Assembly: GCA_947632385.1 (NCBI GenBank)
Contig: CANRPD010000017.1
Span: forward strand, 1 to 40,564
DNA length: 40,564 nucleotides
Reading direction: 5' to 3'
Source: an uncultured Clostridia bacterium
Lineage (GTDB): Bacteria; Bacillota; Clostridia; Oscillospirales; Acutalibacteraceae
In this document: positions 1-7,155 of the stretch, in pieces
How positions within the stretch are numbered: the first letter of the stretch is position 1
Layout of the letters: every line of letters starts with the position of its first letter
Made by a program: the position numbers and the translations under genes
The notes under the pieces: model-generated
What the model saw: the letters and a program-made list of their open reading frames with translations, nothing else
Databases searched by the model: none
What the model was told of the DNA's origin: nothing

Positions 1-672
1 GATTAGCGCGGTGATGCGGGGGGTCTTGCCGGCGCCCAGCACGGCGGTGATCTCCCCGGGGATGTCCTCCTCCCGCAGCAGCCCCGCCCGGATGGCGTCG
101 TCGATGTCGTGGTTGAAATAGGCGATCTTGTCCGCCCAGCGGATGATCCGGCCCTCGGCGGTGGCGGCCTCCTCCCCCTCGGTGTGGCAGCGGATGCCGT
201 TGCGCACCTCCCAGGTCAGGTTGAGCCCGGCCCCGTCCTTCTCCAGCTTTTCCACCACCCGCACGCTCTGCTCGTAGTGGCGGAAGCCCCCGGGCACCAC
301 GGCGTCCAGGGCCCGCTCTCCCGCGTGGCCGAAGGGCGTGTGGCCCAGGTCGTGGGCCAGGGCCACGGCCTCGGTGAGGTCCTCGTTGAGCTTCAGCGCC
401 CGGGCAATGGTCCGGGCGATCTGGGCCACCTCCAGGGTGTGGGTCAGCCGGGTGCGGTAGTGGTCCCCCTCCGGGGCCAAAAAGACCTGGGTCTTGTGCT
501 TCAGCCGCCGGAAGGATTTGCAGTGCACCACCCGGTCCCGGTCCCGCTGGAAATCGGTGCGCAGGTCGCAGGGGGTCTCCGGGACCGCCCGCCCCCGAGA
601 TGCCGCGGAAAATGCCGCCCAGGGCGCCAGCGTGGCCCGCTCCCGCTGCTCCAGTTCCTCCCGGATCGTCAT
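1..672 (-). CDS. dgt: dGTPase-like HD-domain triphosphohydrolase (C-terminus beyond window)
   Basis: The 224 residues seen match the N-terminal part of deoxyguanosine-triphosphate triphosphohydrolase-like proteins, which cleave dNTPs to deoxynucleoside and triphosphate in the cytoplasm. The HD metal site is visible: His78 in RLTHT, the pair His107-Asp108 inside [11 protein letters not shown], and Asp181 in WADKIAY. The arginine-rich stretch before it ([20 protein letters not shown]) is typical of the family. The ATG at 672 is preceded by a GAAGGGGG ribosome site. The gene continues past base 1, so about a third of the expected protein is missing here. Substrate specificity (dGTP or other dNTPs) cannot be told from this fragment. 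Family assignment is secure. Confidence 0.93.
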   Translation of the reverse strand, partial: MTIREELEQRERATLAPWAAFSAASRGRAVPETPCDLRTDFQRDRDRVVHCKSFRRLKHKTQVFLAPEGDHYRTRLTHTLEVAQIARTIARALKLNEDLTEAVALAHDLGHTPFGHAGERALDAVVPGGFRHYEQSVRVVEKLEKDGAGLNLTWEVRNGIRCHTEGEEAATAEGRIIRWADKIAYFNHDIDDAIRAGLLREEDIPGEITAVLGAGKTPRITALI

Positions 673-689
673 CCCAGATCCGCCCCCTT

Positions 690-780
690 CATTCCAGTTT
701 CCGCTTATATATACGGTTTTTCCCCGAAAAATACTTTTTCATTCGGTACATTTTTTCAATTTCCGGGCAGCGAAGGGCAG
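690..780 (-). promoter_or_regulatory. AT-rich leader of the dGTPase gene, probable promoter
   Basis: This is the only AT-rich stretch in the 550-bp gap upstream of the dGTPase gene. It holds TATATATA (706-713) about 34 bp before the start codon and several A/T runs. No convincing -35 box lies at the right distance, so only the general location of the promoter is proposed. Confidence 0.3.
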
Positions 781-792
781 ACCGTTTTTTCC

Positions 793-1180
793 GTCAAAAA
801 CCGAAAGCGTTTGGGTCTGGGGCCCAACTGGACGGGAACCCCCAAAAAGCCCCTGGAACCTGACCGGAACCGGGCAAAAACGGGCCCGAACCCGTCCGCA
901 GCGGGCACAGTGGGGTTTGCGTTTCGACTCGTCAAAAACCGTCCGCATTCGGGTTTGGGGGGTCAACTTGACGGCAACGGCCCAAAAAGCCCCTGGAACC
1001 TGACCGGAACCGGGCAAAAACGGGCCGCAACCGGTCCGCAAGGCGCACGGTGGGTTTTGCGTTTCGACTTGTCAAAAACTGCCCGGGTCGGGGTTTTGGG
1101 GGCCAAAATGACACGAACCCCCCAAAAAGCCCCTTGAACCTGACCGGAACCGGGCAAAAACGGGCCTCAACCGGTCCGCA
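793..1180. repeat. Tandem repeat, about 140 bp x 2.8 copies, intergenic
   Basis: Three imperfect copies start at 793, 931 and 1071 (periods 138 and 140) with GTCAAAAAC. Each carries CCCAAAAAGCCCCT, then GGAACCTGACCGGAACCGGG, then CAAAAACGGGCC and GTTTCGACT. The third copy stops near 1180, just before a terminator hairpin. Within each copy GGAACC is itself repeated 11 bp apart. Reading frames crossing this block are repeat artefacts with no ribosome site. Function unknown. Confidence 0.9.
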
Positions 1181-1185
1181 AAAGA

Positions 1186-1208
1186 CCCCCTGTCCATGGG
1201 ACAGGGGG
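1186..1208 (-). terminator. Terminator of the YigZ-family gene
   Basis: Perfect 10-bp inverted repeat CCCCCTGTCC / GGACAGGGGG with a 3-nt loop, 16 bp after the stop codon. On the minus strand it is followed by TCTTTT, a short U-tract. Confidence 0.7.
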
Positions 1209-1223
1209 CGGCGGGAGACGGGC

Positions 1224-1856
1224 TCAACCGTCGGCGGGGTCGTCGAAGGGGAAAAAGTCCCGGCCCTCCTCCGTCAGGGTGCAGCGGCCGCCGGTGGCGT
1301 CCGCCAGGCGGGCCGTGAGGCCGGGCAGGGCCTCCGGGGGGATGTGCAGCTGCAGGGTGACCCGGTCGGTGAAGTCGCTGGCGTCCACTGCGCCCCCCGC
1401 CGCCGGGATCAGCCCCTGGACCCGGCCATAGTCGCCATAGGCACAGGTGAGGCGCAGCAGGGCGCAGTCCACCATGCGAACCACCCCCGCCGCCCGCACC
1501 GCGATGGAGGCGGTGTGGCCATAGGCTCGGACCAGTCCGCCGCCCCCCAGCAGGATGCCCCCAAAGTACCGGGTGGCCACCACCATGACGTCGGTGAGGC
1601 CCCCCTTCCGCAGGACCTCCAGCATGGGCACGCCGCCGGTGCCCTGGGGCTCGCCGTCGTCGGAGAAGCGCTGGACGCCGCTGCGCAGGATGTAGGCGTA
1701 CACGTTGTGGGACGCGTCCCAGTAGCGGGCCCGCAGGTCCTCCAAAAAGCGCTGGGCCTGCTCCTCGGTGGTCACCGGGCGGCAGTGGCCGATGAACCGG
1801 GAGCGCTTTTCGGTGAATTCATCCGTGCCCAGGTCCCGGACGGTGCGGTATTCCAT
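1224..1856 (-). CDS. yigZ: YigZ / IMPACT (UPF0029) family protein
   Basis: This 210-residue protein has the usual length and layout of the family: an N-terminal UPF0029/IMPACT domain (about 15-125) with the signature region FSDDGEPQGTGGVPML and ATRYFGGILLGGGGLVRAYG, then a C-terminal DUF1949 ferredoxin-like domain. Eukaryotic IMPACT regulates the kinase GCN2; bacterial members are cytosolic and their role is not settled. The ATG at 1856 has AAGGAGG seven bases upstream. The gene lies just behind the rpmE terminator and I see no promoter of its own, so it may depend on read-through. Confidence 0.93.
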   Translation of the reverse strand: MEYRTVRDLGTDEFTEKRSRFIGHCRPVTTEEQAQRFLEDLRARYWDASHNVYAYILRSGVQRFSDDGEPQGTGGVPMLEVLRKGGLTDVMVVATRYFGGILLGGGGLVRAYGHTASIAVRAAGVVRMVDCALLRLTCAYGDYGRVQGLIPAAGGAVDASDFTDRVTLQLHIPPEALPGLTARLADATGGRCTLTEEGRDFFPFDDPADG

Positions 1857-1882
1857 GGCTTCGCCTCCTTGGGGTTTGAACG

Positions 1883-1909
1883 GAAAAAACCGACGCCGCA
1901 GCGCCGGTT
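1883..1909 (-). terminator. Terminator of rpmE
   Basis: On the minus strand a 9-bp stem (AACCGGCGC with one mismatch against GCGTCGGTT, loop TGCG) runs directly into six or more T residues. A classic intrinsic terminator 11 bp after the rpmE stop. Confidence 0.85.
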
Positions 1910-1920
1910 TCTTTTCTGCA

Positions 1921-2121
1921 TTACTTGAGCCCGTAGCGTTTCTTAAACATATCCACGCGGCCGCTGGTATCCACCAGCTTCTGCTTGCCCGTAAAGAACG
2001 GGTGGCACTTGGAACATATTTCGACGCGGATATTCTTCTTGGTGGAACGGGTGTGGATCACGTTGCCGCAGGCGCAGGTGATGGTGGTATCCTGATAGTC
2101 GGGATGTATGTCCTTCTTCAT
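1921..2121 (-). CDS. rpmE: 50S ribosomal protein L31, zinc-binding type
   Basis: This 66-residue protein is L31, a bridge protein of the large ribosomal subunit. Cys16, Cys18, Cys36 and Cys39 form the CxC...CxxC zinc site of the C+ form, which serves as a cellular zinc reserve; zinc-free paralogues replace it under zinc limitation in other bacteria. The ATG at 2121 is chosen over a GTG 15 bases upstream because that GTG is part of the ribosome site AGAGGTGAG. It has its own promoter and terminator, as usual for rpmE. No zinc-free paralogue is in the window. Confidence 0.97.
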   Translation of the reverse strand: MKKDIHPDYQDTTITCACGNVIHTRSTKKNIRVEICSKCHPFFTGKQKLVDTSGRVDMFKKRYGLK

Positions 2122-2172
2122 GGTCTTGGGTCTCACCTCTTTACAGGCTTTGATTTTCGCTTACGCCCTGCT

Positions 2173-2201
2173 ATCATACCACAGCACGGCGGAAAATGCA
2201 A
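2173..2201 (-). promoter_or_regulatory. rpmE promoter
   Basis: On the minus strand TTGCAT, 17 bp, TATGAT, with TGTGG directly before the -10 box (TGn extended -10). It sits about 50 bp before the rpmE start codon. Confidence 0.7.
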
Positions 2202-2236
2202 GCACAATCTGCAAAAAGGCAAAATTTTGCAGCCGC

Positions 2237-3121
2237 TCACTGGCTGTCCAGATAGTCCAGGTATTCCTCCAGGCACAGGGAGAGCTGCTGCATGGCCTGG
2301 GCGTGGGTGCGACCCACATAGCGGATGACGGTCCAGTCGGCGGCGAGGCCCGTGGCCTCCTCCTTGTAGGCGGGATAGCGGAACACGAAGCCGTAGGTGC
2401 CCATGTTGGCCTTGAGCCAGGTGTAGGTGCGGGAATCCGCAAAGGTGGCGGGGTCCCCGTAGAGCCGCAGGCACAGCCCGGTCTGGAAATCGCTCTCCCC
2501 GGGCTCGGGCTCGGTGCGGGCGGCCTCGTCCCGGGCCATGACGGTGGTCAGGTCCTGGGTGTCCATCAGCCGCTGGACCACCGCCTCGAACCGCTGCTGC
2601 TGGGCGGCGTAGTCCGTGTAGCCCTGGGTGAAGGTGAGGGCGAAGCCCGCTTCGTTGGCGGCGGCCTGCAGGGCCTCCACCGCGTCGGTGATGTGGGCTT
2701 CCACCCGCACGTCTCCCACCCGGCGGGTGGTGACGGAGAGGTCCTCCGGGGCGGGGGAAAAGGGGCTGACGGTGAAGAGGCACAGGTCGTCTCCCAGCAC
2801 GGGCAGGCCCAGGTCGTCGTAGAGCAGAGCCGGCTCCACCGAGGCGGTCTCCGCTTCCTCCCCGGCGGAGGAGGGGGCCTCCACGGTGAGCTCGTCCCGG
2901 ACCCAAGGCACCACATAGGCCACGGTGAGCACCGCCAGCACGCCGGCGAGCCCCACGCACACCGCCCCCAGCACCACCCGCATCCACAGGCGGATGCGCC
3001 GGGCGGCCTGGCTTTGGGCCTGTTTTTCCTGGGAGACGAAGAAGTTCCGCCCAGGCAGGGAGAGGTCCAGCCGGTGGTCGGTGCGGTCCAGATATTCTCT
3101 TTTTTTCCGCCCAAAGGCCAC
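2237..3121 (-). CDS. Membrane-anchored VanY-like (peptidase M15B) protein lacking the zinc ligands
   Basis: The 294-residue protein has a basic cytoplasmic N-terminus, one membrane segment (about 47-71), a linker, and an extracytoplasmic domain (about 125-290) that follows the D-alanyl-D-alanine carboxypeptidase VanY pattern: GYTDYAAQQQ, then SDFQTGLCLRL, YGFVFRYP and DWTVIRYVG. In active M15B enzymes SxHxxGxAxD supplies a zinc His and Asp, and ExWH supplies the catalytic Glu and the last zinc His. Here these positions are Phe212, Arg219, Ala261 and Thr264, so no metal site remains although the fold motifs are kept. I infer a non-catalytic peptidoglycan-binding or regulatory protein. The start is GTG at 3121 behind AAAGGAGGG. 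The reading frame is intact and the domain is not truncated. Confidence 0.75.
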   Translation of the reverse strand: MAFGRKKREYLDRTDHRLDLSLPGRNFFVSQEKQAQSQAARRIRLWMRVVLGAVCVGLAGVLAVLTVAYVVPWVRDELTVEAPSSAGEEAETASVEPALLYDDLGLPVLGDDLCLFTVSPFSPAPEDLSVTTRRVGDVRVEAHITDAVEALQAAANEAGFALTFTQGYTDYAAQQQRFEAVVQRLMDTQDLTTVMARDEAARTEPEPGESDFQTGLCLRLYGDPATFADSRTYTWLKANMGTYGFVFRYPAYKEEATGLAADWTVIRYVGRTHAQAMQQLSLCLEEYLDYLDSQ

Positions 3122-3231
3122 GGCGCTCCCTCCTTTCCTGCCGGTTTCCCGTCTATTATACACCCGGGGCCCGGGGATTTCCAGTGCTTTTTTTGGGCCG
3201 CTCCCTTCCCTGCCGCCGGCCGAAAAAAGGC

Positions 3232-3260
3232 TGGACAATTCCCGGCGGCAGTGGTAGAAT
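3232..3260 (+). promoter_or_regulatory. Promoter of the uracil/xanthine permease gene
   Basis: TGGACA, 17 bp, TAGAAT, with GTGG before the -10 box. The leader is only about 45 nt and has one small stem (CCGGGG/CCCCGG, near 3273-3289), too short for a purine riboswitch or PyrR attenuator. Confidence 0.65.
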
Positions 3261-3310
3261 AAGTCGAATACTGCCGGGGGGCGACCCCGGGAAAACTGGA
3301 GGCATTGCGA

Positions 3311-4651
3311 ATGAAACTCATCTACAACATCAAGGACAAGCCGAAGTTCGGTCAGCTGATCGTCTTCGCGGTCCAGCAGCTGCTGGCCATCATGGCGGCC
3401 ACCCTGGTGGTGCCGGTCATCGTGGGCAACGGCATGCAGCCCACCGCAGCCCTGTTCGGCGCCGGTGTGGGCACCCTGGTCTATGTGGCCTTCACCCGGG
3501 CCAAGAGCCCGGTGTTCCTGGGCTCCTCCTTTGCGTTCATCGGCTCCATGAGCGCGGCCTTTGCCGGCGCGGTCTCGGTGGAGGCCGGCTATCTGGGCCT
3601 GATCATCGGCGCGGTGTTCGCCGGGCTGGTGTATGTGGTCATCGCCCTGGTGGTGAAGCTGGTGGGCGTGGGCTGGATCGACCGGATCATGCCCAAGCAG
3701 GTCATCGGCCCCACGGTGGCCATCATCGGGCTGTCCCTGGCGGGCAACGCCATCGGCGACCTGCAGAAGGGCAACTACCAGGTGGAGGGCGCCCCCACGG
3801 CCAACGTGCTGCTGTGCATCCTGTGCGGCCTGGTGGCCCTGTTCGTCACCATGCTGTGCTCCGTCTACGGCAAAAAGACCGCCAAGCTGATCCCCTTCAT
3901 CTTCGGCATCCTCACCGGTTACGCCCTGGCGGCGGTGTTCACGCTCATCGGCAATGCCTCCGGCAACGACGCCCTCAAGATCATCGACTTCTCCGTGTTC
4001 TCCGCCGTCCACAGCGTGGTCTCCCTGCCGGAGTTCACCTTCCTCACCGCCATGAAGGGCACCACCGGCATCACCGGGTCCTACCTCAGCACCCTGGCGG
4101 TGGCCTATGTGCCCGTGGCCTTCGTGGTCTTTGCGGAGCATATCGCGGACCACAAGAACATCTCCTCCATCATCGAACAGGACCTGCTCACCGAGCCGGG
4201 CCTCCACCGCACCCTGCTGGGTGACGGCGTGGGCTCCATGGCGGGGGCCCTCTTCGGCGGCTGCCCCAACACCACCTACGGCGAATCCATCGCCTGCGTG
4301 GCCATCACCGGCAACGCCTCCGTGCTCACCATCATCGCGGCGGCCATCGGCGCCATCCTCATCGCCTTCATCACGCCCTTTGTGGCTTTCGTCAATTCCA
4401 TCCCCTCCTGCGTCATGGGCGGCGTGTGCATGGCGCTGTACGGCTTCATCGCGGTCTCCGGCCTGAAGATGGTCCAGAGCGTGGACCTGGAGGACAACCG
4501 CAACCTGTTCACCGTATCCGCGATCCTCATCGCGGGCATCGGCGGCCTGGTGCTCAATTTCGGCGAGATCCAGATCACCGCCGTGGCCACGGCCCTGATC
4601 CTGGGCATCGTGGTGAACGCCATGCTCCACCGGGGCAGCAAAGCCGCCTGA
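3311..4651 (+). CDS. uraA: Uracil/xanthine permease, NCS2 family
   Basis: This 447-residue polytopic membrane protein is a nucleobase:cation symporter-2 member that takes up uracil or xanthine with protons. It has the expected hydrophobic segments and the two substrate-site glutamates in FAEHIADHKN and NTTYGESIA. The QVIGPTVAIIGLSLAGNAI and CPNTTYGE stretches are typical of the UraA/PyrP branch. The ATG at 3311 follows GGAGG by eight bases. It is a single-gene unit with its own promoter and a strong terminator hairpin. Uracil is the likelier substrate, but xanthine cannot be excluded. Confidence 0.92.
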   Translation: MKLIYNIKDKPKFGQLIVFAVQQLLAIMAATLVVPVIVGNGMQPTAALFGAGVGTLVYVAFTRAKSPVFLGSSFAFIGSMSAAFAGAVSVEAGYLGLIIGAVFAGLVYVVIALVVKLVGVGWIDRIMPKQVIGPTVAIIGLSLAGNAIGDLQKGNYQVEGAPTANVLLCILCGLVALFVTMLCSVYGKKTAKLIPFIFGILTGYALAAVFTLIGNASGNDALKIIDFSVFSAVHSVVSLPEFTFLTAMKGTTGITGSYLSTLAVAYVPVAFVVFAEHIADHKNISSIIEQDLLTEPGLHRTLLGDGVGSMAGALFGGCPNTTYGESIACVAITGNASVLTIIAAAIGAILIAFITPFVAFVNSIPSCVMGGVCMALYGFIAVSGLKMVQSVDLEDNRNLFTVSAILIAGIGGLVLNFGEIQITAVATALILGIVVNAMLHRGSKAA

Positions 4652-4680
4652 CAAACCAAAACCGCAACGCTCCGTCGTCC

Positions 4681-4715
4681 ACAAGGCCGATGCCCACCCC
4701 GGGCATCGGCCTTGT
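4681..4715 (+). terminator. Terminator hairpin after the permease gene
   Basis: Perfect 15-bp inverted repeat (ACAAGGCCGATGCCC and its complement, 5-nt loop) 29 bp past the stop codon. The T-tract is weak (TTGTCC), so termination may rest on the very stable stem. Confidence 0.75.
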
Positions 4716-4744
4716 CCGTGGTCCGTAGCCGGACCGGCCGTTGT

Positions 4745-4850
4745 CGCGGGGCGCGCGGTCCCCGCGCTTTACGCCTACGGGACGAAAATGGGTCGTCGCG
4801 CCCACCGGTCCGTGCCCGGACGGGCCAGGTCGCGCCGTGCGCGTCCCGCG
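4745..4850. repeat. Structured intergenic element A (long imperfect palindrome)
   Basis: CGCGGGGCGCGC (4745-4756) pairs with GCGCGTCCCGCG (4839-4850) with one G-T wobble, enclosing about 80 bp. Inside lie GACGA/TCGTC and GTCCG/CGGAC hairpins. The left arm can instead fold locally (CGCGGGG/CCCCGCG). The GTCCCGC motif in the right arm recurs in the outer stem of element C (18226-18327). No gene is seen here. Confidence 0.5.
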
Positions 4851-4924
4851 CTGATAACTGCTGGAAAAAAGCGAGTAGTCACGCCCATCGATTTGCAAAA
4901 CCGGCAGGCCCCCACCCGCCTCCC

Positions 4925-5009
4925 CCGTCTCGCCGCCTGCCTGCGGCAGGCGCTTTTGCTCCGCAAAAGGAAGGGTGGGCCAAGAACAGGCCCACCCTCC
5001 GCGAGACGG
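4925..5009. repeat. Structured intergenic element B (outer stem enclosing three hairpins)
   Basis: The outer stem CCGTCTCGC (4925-4933) / GCGAGACGG (5001-5009) is perfect. It encloses three perfect hairpins back to back: GCCTGCC/GGCAGGC (4935-4951), CTTTTGC/GCAAAAG (4953-4969) and AGGGTGGGCC/GGCCCACCCT (4972-4998). Only about seven bases are left outside stems and loops. Element C at 18226-18327 has the same order of parts. It lies between the convergent permease and ABC exporter genes. Confidence 0.85.
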
Positions 5010-5010
5010 C

Positions 5011-5091
5011 GCCCCTGCCGGGGCAGGCCAAGTCGCAGCCCCTGCCGGGGCAGAGCAAGTCGCGGCCCCTGCCGGGGCAGGGCAAGCCGCG
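5011..5091. repeat. 27-bp tandem repeat, three copies
   Basis: Copies at 5011-5037, 5038-5064 and 5065-5091 differ at only a few bases. Each begins GCCCCTGCCGGGGC, a hairpin (GCCCC/GGGGC), followed by AAGTCGC or AAGCCGC. The block directly follows element B. It is not a CRISPR array: there are no spacers. Confidence 0.9.
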
Positions 5092-5200
5092 CCATGGTTT
5101 CTTCATTCGTCCAGTCAAGTGCCGCGCCGAAAGTGTCTGGAACCCGCCCCAACCCCCGCAAACCCCCCCGGGATCCTGCCGCTGCCCGTCCCCAGGCCGC

Positions 5201-5231
5201 AAAAAGCCCCCCGGCGGTGAGCCGGAGGGCT
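5201..5231 (-). terminator. Terminator of the ABC exporter operon
   Basis: On the minus strand an 11-bp stem (AGCCCTCCGGC against GCCGGGGGGCT, one mismatch, 5-nt loop) is followed by TTTTT. It lies 11 bp after the stop of the second exporter gene. Confidence 0.85.
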
Positions 5232-5241
5232 GGGGCACGGA

Positions 5242-7155
5242 TCAGGACCGCGCGGCTTTGGCGTTCGCGGCCTTCAAGGCCATCTGCTGGGCCTCGAACT
5301 GCAGCGAGTAGAGCTGGTAATACCGGCCCCGGAGCTTCAGCAGCTCCTGGTGGTTGCCCTGCTCCTTGATCTCGCCGTGAGACAGCAGGATGATGTTGTC
5401 CGCGTGCTGGATGGTGGACAGGCGGTGGGCCACGATGAGCATGGTGCCCACGCTCTTCATCTTCTCCAGGGATTCCTGGATGAGGATCTCGGTCTCGGTG
5501 TCGATGTTGGCGGTGGCCTCGTCCAGGATCATCACGGCGGGGGAGTGGATGATGGTCCGGGCAAAGCTCAGCAGCTGGCGCTGGCCGGCGGAGAAGTTGT
5601 TGCCCCGCTCCCGCACCACCTCGTCCAGGCCGCCCTCCAGGCGGTTGATGAAGTGGTCCGCGTTGACATACTTGCAGGCCTCCCAGATCTGCTCGTCGGT
5701 GAAGCTCTCCTCCCGCAGGACGATGTTGCTGCGGATGGTGCCGGAGAACAGGAACACGTCCTGGAGCATCTGGCCGAAGAACCGCCGCAGGCACGAGATC
5801 TTGATGTGCTTGATGTCGATGCCGTCGATGAGGATCTGCCCCTTCTGGATGTCGTAGTTGCGGCAGATCAGGGACAGGATGGTGGTCTTGCCGGAGCCGG
5901 TGGCGCCCACGAAGGCCACGGTCTGCTTGGGATAGACGTGGAAGGAGACGCCCTTGAGCACCCATTCCCCGGGGTTGTAGGCGAACCACACGTCCTTGAA
6001 CTCGATCTCGCCCTTCAGCTCGGTGAGCTCGATGGCGTCGGGCTCATCGGTGAGCTCGGGCACCATGTCCAGGATGGAGAAGATCTTCTCCGCCGAGGCA
6101 AAGGCCGACTGCAGCATGTTGAACTGCTCCGCCAGGGTCTGGATGGGGTTGAAGAACTTGGAGATGTAGCTGTAGAAGGAGACCAGCACGGCGCTGGTGA
6201 TCACCTGGCCCATGAACTCCACGTTGCGGATGACGCCCCGGCCCGCCAGATACAGCAGGCACATCACGGAGGAGATGTAGATCATGTACACCATGGGCCG
6301 GAAGATGCCGAAGACGAAGGTCTGCTCCTGCTTGGCCTTGCGAAGCTTGTCGCTGCGCTGGAGGAAGTCCTGCATCTTCACCTGCTCCCGGTTGAAGATC
6401 TGGGTGATCTTGATGCCGGAGAGGTTCTCGGACAGGTAGGTGTTGATGTCCGTGGTGGCATCCTTCACCCGGCGGAAGATGCGGCGGGTGAACTTGCGGA
6501 AGATCACGGTGAACAGCACCAGGAAGGGGATGAAGCAGATGACCATCAGGGTCAGGATGTAGTTGAGCAGCAGCATGGCCACCAGCACGCCCATGATCAT
6601 GAAGACGTTGCGCACCATGTTCACGAAAATGTTGGTGAACATCATGGAGATGGCGTTGGTGTCGTTGGTGACACGGGTCACCAGCTTGCCCACGGGGATC
6701 TGGTTGAGCTGGTTGTGGGACAGGGACTGGATGTGGGTGTACACGTCCAGGCGCAGGTTGGAGAGGATCCGCTGGCCCACCTTCTGCAGGGTGATGGACT
6801 GGAAGTAGGTGCACAGCACCGAGACCACCAGCAGGGCGGCGTAAATGGCCACCCGGACGAACAGGGCGGACAGGGGGAAGTCCCCGGCCACCAGCTCCAC
6901 GATGTTGCCCATGATCAGGGGGCTCACCAGGTCATAGCCGATGGAGACCGCCATGATGGCGAACACCAGCAGGAAGGACTTCCAGTGGGGGACGGCGTAG
7001 GGCAGCATCCGGCGGAGGATCTCGCCGTCGGGAACGTTGCGGTCGAAGCCGATGGCCTCTTTCTTGTTCTTGATGCCCGCATAGGCGATGATGAAGGCCA
7101 CAGCGAAGATGCTGATGATGGCCCCCACGATCAGGATGGGAAGATACTCACGCAT
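5242..7155 (-). CDS. ABC exporter half-transporter, subunit 2 (catalytic-Glu subunit)
   Basis: This 637-residue protein has a six-helix exporter membrane domain (about 55-350) and an ATPase domain (about 385-620). An extra membrane segment near residues 5-27 precedes the core. Walker A GATGSGKT is at 417-424, the signature is the non-canonical FSAGQ (521-525), Walker B ends LDEAT with catalytic Glu546, and the H-loop is AHRLST. It overlaps the partner gene by 8 bp (ATGCGTGA), so the two are probably translationally coupled and form a heterodimer. The ATG follows AAGGAGG. Such MdlAB/BmrCD/TM287-288-like pairs export drugs, lipids or peptides; the substrate here is unknown. Confidence 0.93.
   Translation of the reverse strand: MREYLPILIVGAIISIFAVAFIIAYAGIKNKKEAIGFDRNVPDGEILRRMLPYAVPHWKSFLLVFAIMAVSIGYDLVSPLIMGNIVELVAGDFPLSALFVRVAIYAALLVVSVLCTYFQSITLQKVGQRILSNLRLDVYTHIQSLSHNQLNQIPVGKLVTRVTNDTNAISMMFTNIFVNMVRNVFMIMGVLVAMLLLNYILTLMVICFIPFLVLFTVIFRKFTRRIFRRVKDATTDINTYLSENLSGIKITQIFNREQVKMQDFLQRSDKLRKAKQEQTFVFGIFRPMVYMIYISSVMCLLYLAGRGVIRNVEFMGQVITSAVLVSFYSYISKFFNPIQTLAEQFNMLQSAFASAEKIFSILDMVPELTDEPDAIELTELKGEIEFKDVWFAYNPGEWVLKGVSFHVYPKQTVAFVGATGSGKTTILSLICRNYDIQKGQILIDGIDIKHIKISCLRRFFGQMLQDVFLFSGTIRSNIVLREESFTDEQIWEACKYVNADHFINRLEGGLDEVVRERGNNFSAGQRQLLSFARTIIHSPAVMILDEATANIDTETEILIQESLEKMKSVGTMLIVAHRLSTIQHADNIILLSHGEIKEQGNHQELLKLRGRYYQLYSLQFEAQQMALKAANAKAARS

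Noticed and set aside
109-1137. Long plus-strand frame across the dGTPase gene and the tandem repeats
   Set aside because: It is the complement of the dGTPase gene followed by repeat DNA. It has no ribosome site and no family resemblance.
3261-3310. Possible purine riboswitch or PyrR attenuator before the permease gene
   Set aside because: The leader is only about 45 nt with one 6-bp stem, too short for either, and no anti-terminator pairing is visible.
2237-4684. An 815-codon open minus-strand frame joining the VanY-like gene to sequence opposite the permease gene
   Set aside because: The part above 3121 is antisense to the permease coding region and lacks protein-like motifs. The GTG at 3121 with its ribosome site marks the real start.
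4652-5241. Insertion sequence or transposon remnant in the permease-exporter gap
   Set aside because: Many inverted repeats are present, but there is no transposase fragment, no consistent terminal repeat pair and no target duplication.
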